From Macrocystis pyrifera (taxonomy: Eukaryota; Sar; Phaeophyceae; Laminariales; Laminariaceae): a stretch of DNA of 64,000 bases. A model generated the notes under the pieces. That model was not told where the DNA came from. It saw nothing but the letters and a program-made list of their open reading frames with translations, and ran no database searches. The stretch's first letter is position 1. Each line of letters begins with the position of its first letter. Below are positions 56,241 through 64,000 of the stretch, piece by piece. The translations under genes and the position numbers were made by a program. The stretch lies in contig JASSKH010000010.1 in assembly GCA_031763025.1 (NCBI GenBank), positions 8,387,427 through 8,451,426 of the forward strand, given 5' to 3'.

Positions 56241-57513
56241 CGCAGACCGTCGCTCACTCCCCGCTCCTGATAGTGCGTTGCGAGAGTAAGTGATCTCGAA
56301 CGCCACCTGCCGTTTTCACTCTCTGTTCCGGGCGCTACGTGAGACCACTCCCTACCTCTGGTTCGGTCACACTTGCCACCCCAGCTACCACCGCTGGTTG
56401 CTGGACGGACGTTCGATCTTCTTCCGGAAGTTTCGCCTAAACTGTTGTCCATGTAGTCTCCCATTGCCGGGCGCACGCGGTTTCCCAGAAAGGCCTCGCG
56501 CTGCTACTGTTACCCCACCTTGGTGCCGGCACGCTGATGCGGCCCTCTCGAATTTGACCACGTCCGTTGCTTCGCCTACCGGCCATGTGTTCGGTACACT
56601 TTATAATCCATGGGAGAATCGTGGTCAGGTCCCCGCATTCGGCAGACGTGAACCTCGCTTTCGGAGTCATTCGTCAGTCCTGAGATTGTTGCTCGGCTAG
56701 GAGGGTGTATCACAGATTGAGCGCACGAAAAAGGCAGTTTGGGGTGTAGGGCTCCCGCCCAGTCGGGGTGCGCCCCCCAAAGCGCGGTTGACACGACCGA
56801 GCGAACGGGCGACAAGCGTAGCGTGAGTAGTTGCCAGTTTTTGGCTACACTTTGACGATCGTGTTGAACCGCATCCCGAGGTCATTCAAGGACACTCTGC
56901 CTCAGGGATCTGCCACCCCCGACACACCTATTATTGACTTTGGGCGGTCGTGTCATCCTATTGAGTTTCTGTTTGTGGTGCAACAAATCTGGTTTGTTAT
57001 GCCAGGGACGTACGTCACCGGTTAAGGTGTGACGCAGGAAATTGAAGTGGGCGGCGGGGAACACTTTTTCTTTTTACGGTAACAGAGCTTGGCAAAGCGT
57101 TCCCGGTAAGGAAACGCCTACTTAAAATAGCATATATTGTTCCATGTATCTTGGACATCCAACCCAACGGTATCGTTCCTCTGGTGGGAATTAATCGGTC
57201 ATTATTTCCTCGCTGTAACAGCCGCAACTGAACCGTGTGGTTTCCGCGAGCTGCCGGGGTGGCCTTTGTCTCAGATTTGGGGAAACATCTCTGTTACGGG
57301 CCAGGTACCATATATCATCTACCAGGTGTATATTAAACATGAATGAAAGTATCTGGCTTCGGCCATCGTGAAAGGGCCTCTCGTTCTTCGGGGGGAGGCT
57401 CGCACCTATATCGCGCAAAGACTCAATACTATCTGAATAGAGGTGTAGCGCTTGCTGGCCAAAGCAGTGATGACTGGTCGGGCTCCATATGAGTCCAATG
57501 TCGCTGGAATATC
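56241..57513. other. No gene recognised
   Basis: Minus ORFs between 56241 and 56885 may be the N-terminal part of the same RT element, but no motif supports this. The rest is empty. Confidence 0.35.
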
Positions 57514-57625
57514 ATTATTGCGGGGGGGCATAGTAAATAGAATCTACGGTATACATAAAAACATACAAATTTCCCTATTTTTACTCACAATATTTGGTCC
57601 TAATTACTATGGTCCCCCATAATAG
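57514..57625. repeat. MITE-like family A, copy A7
   Basis: Ends attgcgggggggcatagtaa and ttactatggtcccccataat; core acaatatttggtcctaatt. Confidence 0.8.
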
Positions 57626-57899
57626 TGGTTTACTGCATGAACCGCAATGAACCACTCACGAATGCGTAGGCTTTGAACTTGTTCATGGGGTTTCACGTTT
57701 GTTATGGTAGTTTTTCTTGCAATACGTTTATTTGCTTGGTGTGTTACAGAGCGCTTCAAGCGAGAAGCCTCAAAACAATTACTGTACCTGTTGGGTACTA
57801 CTCCCACTGCAGCACAGTCGTCTGAGCACTCGTAAAAAAACGAAATCAGTTATTTGTTTCCGCTGATGTCACTCGCTTAACCGGCCACAGTAAGGTCCT

Positions 57900-58010
57900 A
57901 TTATTACGGGGGGCATAGTAAATAGGACCATATATTGTAGGTAAAAATAGCGAAATACATAGATTTTTGTGTGCACCGTAGGTCCTATTTACTATGGCCC
58001 CCCGTAGTAT
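57900..58010. repeat. MITE-like family A, copy A8 (complete)
   Basis: Ends attacggggggcatagtaaa and tttactatggccccccgtag; long, near-perfect inverted repeats. Confidence 0.85.
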
Positions 58011-58032
58011 TAGTACATGATGATGAGGTGAG

Positions 58033-58692
58033 GTGTGCGATGCACACCCCCACCGCCGCATCCGCTCTCGCCTTCGAAAAAAATCCCTCTTTTGCGTTCG
58101 CCTGTGTGTCCGCCCACCCAATCCCTCCCCCCCCCCCCCCTCTCGGCATGAAGTGCGTCCAATGGCGGTAGCGATACCGTGGCCTACGGTTCACATGCGT
58201 GCGGAAACGGTAAACGTCGAGCGCCATCGCCAGGCTGCGAGTGTGGGGGGTGTCTCCTTGGTTGAAGCGACCCCGGTGTATGACATGGAGGGCCAGGTTG
58301 TTGCCAGTGGTGGCGGTGGACGTGGTGCTACTCACACCCTCAGGATTGCGGGATCGGCTCCAAATGTCGTCGTTGCGGACGGCTCAGACCAGGAGGAGGA
58401 AGACCTCAAGCCGTCGCCGCCTGTGGCTGCGAGGCTCCTGAAAATCGTTGAGTGTGTAACTGATCATGGGAGTGCATGCCCAGCTAGAGCTATGTGTTTT
58501 GCTTGCCACGAACTGTTCCTTGCTATTGATATTGTTGCCATTGTGGTTGTGTTCGGATTATGCTGCAGAGTGCCATCGTTTGTTACTTCTACCCACCTAA
58601 GGAGATCCAGCATACCCTGTGTCCGTTGTGGTCAATCATTCTACAGAAAAAATGCCAGGCATGTAAATACACAAGTGCCCATATACGCATGA
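58033..58692 (+). CDS. Hypothetical open frame, partly coding-like
   Basis: 219 codons. From about 58162 to 58450 composition is GC-rich and coding-like, with an acidic patch (DGSDQEEEDLKPSPP). After that it enters sequence resembling the LINE tail (ctacccacctaaggagatcc..gtgtccgttg), so the last third is probably not genuine. No domain recognised. Could be one exon of an unknown gene or a chance ORF. Confidence 0.25.
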   Translation: MCDAHPHRRIRSRLRKKSLFCVRLCVRPPNPSPPPPSRHEVRPMAVAIPWPTVHMRAETVNVERHRQAASVGGVSLVEATPVYDMEGQVVASGGGGRGATHTLRIAGSAPNVVVADGSDQEEEDLKPSPPVAARLLKIVECVTDHGSACPARAMCFACHELFLAIDIVAIVVVFGLCCRVPSFVTSTHLRRSSIPCVRCGQSFYRKNARHVNTQVPIYA

Positions 58693-58749
58693 TCGTCACG
58701 AAGGCACTCATATATGCACTTCGAAATACACGTAGGTTGTTTATATAAA

Positions 58750-59398
58750 TATCTAACGTAATATATACATGTGAACAAGATTTCCCTGAGGAGTGGTGAG
58801 TATCGATTAGACGAAAGAAGACAATGTAAGGTGTCACATTCAAACGATATTCAACAGGCATGAAAGTGTCCAAACCCAGCTGCACAAAGGAAGGTACGGT
58901 TCTACTGTAAGTCTAACGGATATAAAGGCCCTCAGAGGATGGATGACCCAAGACGCATGCCACAGTCACAAAAAATAGTGGTTTACTTGTATACTACTCG
59001 TGCTTCGAGGTTCCAGATATGTATGTAACGGGTAAAACTATGTACTAAGAAGGGTATTGTACGTGCGGTAGCGAGGAAACTGTTTAGAGTGGTTCAAGGA
59101 AAGATGCTACTCATAGCATACGAAGTAGTCACAGCAAGAACATCATAGGCACGCGAAGGGCACGAGTACAACTCAGGGGGGAAGGGCGGGAGGCATTGAG
59201 ACCTTGGAGTAAATGCGCCCACGTTTGAAAATCTAGCTCCCTCCCCCCCCCCGCCAATCCCAAGATGGCCTGATTCTAGCCGGAGCTGAAGAGTCCTCTC
59301 TAAACTGACTCCGGCTTCAGACTTCTGCCGGCAGGGCTGAGGGCGAAGCGACTGCCCGTCAGCAGGGTCGACGGCCTAGCACATTGTTCGTTTATAAA
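58750..59398. other. No gene recognised
   Basis: No supported feature apart from a C run near 59245. Confidence 0.35.
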
Positions 59399-59405
59399 GG
59401 ATAAA

Positions 59406-59494
59406 CCACTGAGCTACTCAGTCAGAGTAGCTCAGTGGCCTATGCTTTATATTCGAACTAAAGAAGTCCGGGGTTCGAGTCCCGCCAGACGTCG
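59406..59494 (+). other. tRNA-like sequence fused to a hairpin, unit 1
   Basis: CCACTGAGCTACT (59406-59418) and AGTAGCTCAGTGG (59426-59438) form a perfect 13-bp hairpin. From 59428 the sequence holds a canonical A-box (TAGCTCAGTGG) and, 44 bp on, a canonical B-box (GGTTCGAGTCC at 59472), the spacing of a real tRNA gene. An ATTCGAA loop would give anticodon TCG (Arg). Acceptor and D stems do not pair, so this is a tRNA-derived relic or SINE head, not a working tRNA. Confidence 0.55.
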
Positions 59495-59690
59495 TATTTC
59501 CGCTTTTTCCGCCGCGGGTAGAAAAAGGGAAATCAAGTGGAGTGAACCACTATATTTAAAGAACGCACGACTAGGGAGGGGGACAATAGGAAGGAAAAAC
59601 CAGGCGCTGATTAGGGGCTTGATCAACCCCGGAAGATGCTATCGGCGGGAGGCCGTATCGAGCCCAAAGGTACTTCTTTGTTCGTAGTAT

Positions 59691-59752
59691 AAAGGATAAA
59701 CCACTGAGCTACTCAGTCAGCGATGACTAAGTAGCTCAGTGGTTTATCCTTT
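59691..59752. repeat. tRNA-like hairpin, unit 2 (23-bp perfect arms)
   Basis: Arms 59691-59713 and 59730-59752 are perfect inverted repeats around a 16-base loop and contain the same A-box word TAGCTCAGTGG. No B-box follows. Confidence 0.9.
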
Positions 59753-59780
59753 GAAAACGAGCAAAAGCAGTCAGCGCTGA

Positions 59781-59808
59781 CTGAGTCGCTCAGTGGACTA
59801 TCCTTTAT
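59781..59808 (+). repeat. tRNA-like fragment, unit 3
   Basis: GAGTCGCTCAGTGGACTATCC, a diverged third copy of the A-box side of units 1 and 2. Confidence 0.6.
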
Positions 59809-60683
59809 CTTTCGAACACCCACGACCACCCCTGCAGACTACCTGCGCTACAGGTGACGTCCGCTGCTGTAGTAAGAAAGGTCAAATATCGCGTCGACGC
59901 TCAATTTCGTAAAGGTTGCCATCAGGCTACTTGTCATGTTACGTGATCAGATACGGCCAACCGGGCCCACACACACCCATCCACCCACCGACCCACCCAC
60001 CAACCCATCCACTTACCAACCCACCCACCCGCCTTGCGGTTAGCGTTCTGCGTGTATGCCGTCGTTCGTGAAGCCTTGCGGGTGCTTGAAACTCACGAAC
60101 AACGCACATACTACTGTGCCCATGCAGCCGACAAAAGTGCACATATACATGGTGCGGAATGGATGCCGTGATGCTGTCTCCTGGCAGTGCTGCTGAAATC
60201 TCAAGCGATCCCAGACAAGCAGCACGTTGCACTGTTCGTCAGCCCCAAGCACAGGTAGTCAAGATACCCAGACAATCGATGAGTTGATGATTCAGGTCGT
60301 TTGTATTATCTCCCAGCAATGGGTAGGGACAGCAGAAGTGACATTGTGCGTCATCCCATAACACCCAGATGTCAAGAATCACATAATACACAATATGCCA
60401 ATATCCCGAACCGGCACGTAACTGTCAAGCTCAAGAGGCACAACGAACACCCTCCCTGACTCTTTACGTAACATTGACGGACCAAGACAACAACACGCAA
60501 CTCCATGACCTAAACCCACCACAAACAAAAAAAAAAAAAATGAAAAGAAAGAGGAAACCCACCCCTGTGAGCAAAAACCTCTCACTCCCCACAGAGAAAT
60601 ATTGCAATCGTAGACGAAATTACAAAATTTATAAAAATATATATATATATAAAAGGCTTTCCTTCGGAGTGGGTATTCCGTCG
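59809..60683. other. No gene recognised; (CCCA)n tract inside
   Basis: Degenerate CCCA/CCAC repeats at about 59970-60030 and a G/A-rich to A-run stretch near 60528. No gene. Confidence 0.4.
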
Positions 60684-60834
60684 TTTCTTGTACAAATACA
60701 TTTAGTTTGGTTGGCTTTGGGCTATGACGCCAATTGCAGTTTTGGTTTGCTTTGGGCTTTGACGCCAATTGCAGTTATATTGCAATTGGGGCAATACCTA
60801 AAGCCAACCAAACTAAATGTATTTGTGTAAGAAA
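60684..60834. repeat. 151-bp element with about 38-bp inverted ends
   Basis: Left arm begins TTTCTTGTACAAATACATTT and the right arm ends AAATGTATTTGTGTAAGAAA. Inside, tgacgccaattgcagtt occurs twice (one with tat). MITE-like. Confidence 0.8.
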
Positions 60835-61278
60835 TGGTGAAGGATGTAATAATCGCGTTTATTTGTGAATGTAATGTGAAACGTAAGATCGGGTGACGCA
60901 AGAGTAAGAATGACATTCGTCTAACAATAAGGATAACATCTTTCATCAGTGCGGGGAGAGAGTGGAGTAGTGCATGGCATGTGGATGATATACAACATAC
61001 ATGCTGCTGTTTCAAGGAAGGTTCGGGATAGAGGGGAAAGCAGCAGTGCCGGCGACGACAATTGTTATGGAAATGTTGTATAGTTGCTGGGCGGCCGCGA
61101 TTTCGATTTAGCCAGCATAGGAGTTTGGATGAGACATGATACGTAAATAGTCTTCCAGGCTGCTGTAGTAACGAGGCGGGAGGCCCAGAATGTGGATCTG
61201 TCCGCTGTTGAACCCGTTGGGTATGTGTAGGGAGAAATAATCGTGATTTTGGGAAATGTGGGAACAATTTGTTGCCTC

Positions 61279-61441
61279 TCATTCGTCCTGGATGGAGACA
61301 ATCTGCTTGGCGTACTGCTTCGGAATTCCGCGAAGCCCTGGAGCAGGCGAAATGGAAGGGAGTCTTTTTGCGCTTGATGATGATGTCTCCGTCTTTGATG
61401 GTGGAGTCCGTCAGGCGGCAGTTGTAGCACTTGCCACCGAC
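61279..61441 (-). CDS. Candidate terminal exon, C2HC zinc finger (possible frameshift)
   Basis: On the minus strand a long pyrimidine tract and TTCGATCAG acceptor precede an open segment starting at 61441. It encodes GGKCYNCRLTDSTIKDGDII, then a basic patch and TPFHFAC. C-x2-C, a G-D-x-I strand and H-x2-C resemble small DNA-binding zinc fingers such as the PARP type. After HFAC the convincing continuation (LRGIPKQYAKQIVSIQDE, then stop at 61279-61281) is in the next frame, so there is a one-base discrepancy near 61330-61345: either a mutation or a sequence error. Upstream exons not found. Family is tentative. Confidence 0.4.
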
Positions 61442-61559
61442 CTGATCGAAGTAAACAGGGTGCGCGGGGCGGGAGTGGCGTGCAGGGAATGGCGGGGGAG
61501 GGGGAAGGGGGGCAGAGTTCATTATTTATACTGCTCTACAGCGGCACAACAGCAGTACG

Positions 61560-62730
61560 TAATCGCTTGCTATACGACGGCAGCAGCAGCAGCAGAAGCT
61601 GCAAGTACATGCGTAAAACGCAGCAGGAAAACGGCCAAAATATTTTTTTAACGTACCAAAACGACCATTTGGGTGCAAAAACGACCAAGAAAAACAGTAA
61701 TCCGAATACATAAGAACAATCAGTGGATATTGAGCCAGCATTAGCAGTATCAGCCGCAGCAGCAGCAGCAGCAGCAGTAGCAACGGCTTCGAGCAGTGGT
61801 TGCGGCAGCATTAGCAACATTAGCAGCAGCAGAAGCAGCAATGGATCGCCGCAGCGTTGGCAGCAGTAGCGGCATAGCAAATATATGATAAAAAAGAGGA
61901 AACAAAGTATGTACCCTGGTATGCCGCGTCCGCAAAAACTACGGAATTTCATTGGCGAAACAAAAATATGTACACACAAATGACCAACATGATGTACAAC
62001 GCAGCAGTAGCACCACAGCAGCGTAGCAGCGATATGGAAAGAACGAAGCCCAAAACGAGAAAAAAGCAGTACGTACGCAAAATGCAGCTGCAAAATGACC
62101 AAAATATTTTTTACAGGTACTCAAACGACCATTTAGGTACAAAAACGATCAAGAAAAACAATAATCCGAGTACATGCGAACATCCAGTGAATATTGCGGC
62201 AGCATTATTATTAGCATTAGCAGCAGCAGCAGCAGCAGCAGCACAGCAAACGGATCGCCGCAACGTTGGCTGCAGCAGCAGCATAGCAACGATGTGAAAA
62301 GAAGGAAGAAAAAAACTACGGTACGAACATTCAGCAGTCAGTGGATATTGCGGCAGCATTAGCAGCAGCAGAAGCAGCTACCTGGTACCGCATTAGCAGC
62401 AGCAGAAGCTGCAATGAATCGCCGCAGCGTTGGCGGCAGCAGCGTTGGCAGCAGCAGCAGCAGCAGCAGCATAGCAACGATATGAAAATATGGAAGAAAA
62501 AAAGCATGATGTACCCTAGTATGCCGCCATCGCGAAACCTACGGAATTTTATTGACGATCCGAAAATATGTACACTTCCAGCATGATGCACGGCGACAAC
62601 GCAGCAGCACTACAGCAGCAGCTAGTGCACAGCAGCAGCAAGTGCACAGGAGCAGCAGGTGCACAGCAGCAGCACTCATGGCGTGGCGCTGACAGCAGCA
62701 GCAGCAGCAGCAGCAGCAGCCGAAAACGAG
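61560..62730. repeat. CAG-rich array with about 462-bp diverged higher-order unit
   Basis: Many (CAG)n stretches embedded in longer repeats: the block accaaaatatttttt..aaacgaccattt..gtacaaaaacga.caagaaaaac occurs at about 61637 and 62099; ggatcgccgcagcgttggc-type blocks recur at 61843, 62251 and 62410. Antisense ORFs of Leu/Cys/Ala are artefacts. Confidence 0.75.
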
Positions 62731-62809
62731 CAAAGGGGGTACGTAGGGTCACCAAAACATGTACACATAGAAATCGTGTGCACCGAAAATGCCAGGGTTC
62801 TACACTATT

Positions 62810-63165
62810 TGACCTTGTCGTGGGCATGCCGTGGCATTGCCATGGTACCGCCCATGGCATACCATGGCATCACCACGGCATACCATGGTGTGGCAATAGA
62901 TTCCATGGCACGCCGTGGGGGTTGCCATGACATGCCATGGGTAGTACCATGGCAACCCCCGCAGCTACCGCCACGGCGCTCCATGGCAACCCCACGGAAT
63001 GTCATGGCAACCCCAACGGTACCCCAATGTCCTCGGCACCTAGGTTAGGGTTAGGGGTTGGGGTTAGGGTCAAGGTCCCATGGTATGCCGTGGAGGTCCG
63101 TGGAGAGTTCCGTGGTATGCCGTGGAAGATTTTGCCGCAGGTGGTGCCACGGCATGCCACGGCAT
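62810..63165. repeat. CCATGG/CCACGG palindrome-rich array
   Basis: Dozens of spaced CCATGG, CCACGG and GGCATGCC-like words in 350 bp. A TTAGGG-like tract interrupts it at 63044-63071. Confidence 0.8.
63044..63071. repeat. Interstitial telomere-like tract
   Basis: ggttagggttaggggttggg, diverged TTAGGG repeats within the CCATGG array. Confidence 0.7.
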
Positions 63166-63774
63166 TATTGCGAAAAAAAAAAGACAATAATGTACATACC
63201 TCGGCGAGACGCCTCTTCTAGGCGTTGTGCGAAGAGCTGTCTATTGGTTGCAGTTTGCGAAGAAGAAAGAAGAAAGGTTGTTTGGCTGTTTGGCTGTTTG
63301 GCTGTTCGGCTGTTTCAAAGAAGAAGGGCCGTTCGCGAAGAGCTGTCTATCAGTCGGTCTGTCTGCCAAGAGCTAGCAAGTGACAACGACCTCAAAAATC
63401 GTAATTATAGGTGTATCTATATATATATCTACGCCAAAATGATCAAACCTAAGGTGAAAAGAACAATGCCAGAGATCGTGGAGAACCCCGTTCCCCCGGA
63501 CAAAAGTCTCCTTTTGCCCCCTACTCCCGTCATTAATTCTCAGATCGTAACGGTAACGCGAGATAGCGTACGTCATTTTTCACTTGTAAAATTAGAATTT
63601 ATCTGGCGCTAAAGTGACCCGAAAAATAATAGTCGCTACCCAGTAGCTCCTAATAGACACATATAAAACTCGAGAATATCGCGATATTTGACCTTTAGAG
63701 CCAAATTATGTGCCTGACGAGTTTTATACGGACGTCGGGTGTAGGTGATATTTTCGCTATACGTGGTCCGCAAC
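63166..63774. other. No gene recognised
   Basis: Includes a (GGCTGTTT)n-like short repeat near 63280-63310. No supported ORF. Confidence 0.35.
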
Positions 63775-63822
63775 ACACAAATATATGCTTGGGGTATTTT
63801 TACCCCAAGCATATATTTGTGT
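63775..63822. repeat. Perfect hairpin, 22-bp arms, 4-base loop
   Basis: Arms 63775-63796 and 63801-63822 are perfect inverted repeats around tttt. Located about 100 bp upstream of a candidate gene start. Could be a transposon footprint or an RNA hairpin. Confidence 0.95.
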
Positions 63823-63924
63823 TCTCTTTTTTGTTGGTAGAGCCGAATTTTGTAGACAAGATTGGACACACCTCAGACATAGCCTGTCTCCTGTACTCGG
63901 TCATCCGATCATCACGACGCCGCC

Positions 63925-64000
63925 ATGAGCAACAACAGCGGCGGTGGACGCGACGACTTGGTTGAATGCATAGGGCAGATAGGTTCTCCCGTGGTCGGGG
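63925..64000 (+). CDS. Candidate gene start, runs off the window
   Basis: ATG at 63925 lies in an ideal context (gccgccATGA). The frame stays open to the window end: 25 codons beginning MSNNSGGGRDDLVECIG. A Ser/Asn/Gly-rich start followed by a helix-like segment. Too short to name. Confidence 0.4.
   Translation, partial: MSNNSGGGRDDLVECIGQIGSPVVG

Noticed and set aside
59421-59494. Functional tRNA-Arg(TCG) gene
   Set aside because: Boxes and spacing fit, but acceptor and D stems do not pair, so only a tRNA-like relic is called.

Overview
The window looks like an accessory, repeat-packed stretch of a eukaryotic nuclear genome. It has spliced exons with GT/AG borders, LTR and non-LTR retroelements, a tRNA-derived SINE family, several MITE-like families and long microsatellites. 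There is no operon structure. Exon style, TTAGGG-like interstitial tracts and the character of the retroelement proteins suggest a stramenopile, most likely a brown alga. This is inference from pattern memory; no marker gene in the window proves it.

Layout. 1-7 kb: parts of a multi-exon plus-strand gene. Four of its exons carry, in order, the landmarks of the NADPH-binding half of an NADPH oxidase/ferric reductase. 7-18.6 kb: mostly non-coding, with MITE-like elements, one SINE, a 65-base G run and degenerate short tandem repeats. 18,638-32,124: one large (13,487 bp) Ty3/gypsy chromovirus on the minus strand, with 277-bp LTRs and a 4-bp target duplication. 33-37 kb: a (TAG)n tract of about 440 bp, a miniature LTR element (TRIM) and a diverged solo LTR. 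37-53.5 kb: a nest of ten SINE copies and many 5'-truncated LINE 3' ends, some inserted into each other. 54.8-56.3 kb: a decayed non-LTR reverse transcriptase. 57-64 kb: MITEs, tRNA-like hairpins, CAG-rich and CCATGG-rich repeats, a possible zinc-finger terminal exon, and the start of a gene that leaves the window at the right edge.

The most interesting object is the chromovirus. Read on the minus strand, its order is: repeat-bearing gag region, zinc knuckle, NADAR (DUF1768/YbiA-like) domain, retropepsin, reverse transcriptase, RNase H, integrase, chromodomain, and a Tudor/SH3-like tail. A NADAR enzyme between gag and protease is not part of standard Ty3/gypsy architecture. Because NADAR proteins act on N-glycosidic bonds, including ADP-ribosyl-guanine in known bacterial systems, it could be a counter-defence or nucleic-acid repair function carried by the element. 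This copy is dead: a 68-bp duplication, a nonsense codon and several homopolymer or one-base frameshifts break the polyprotein. The NADAR, RT, RNase H and integrase-core segments are each still readable.

A second cross-cutting pattern is that otherwise similar SINE, LINE and MITE copies differ by short insertions of 6-10 bp, often palindromic and often ATTAAT.
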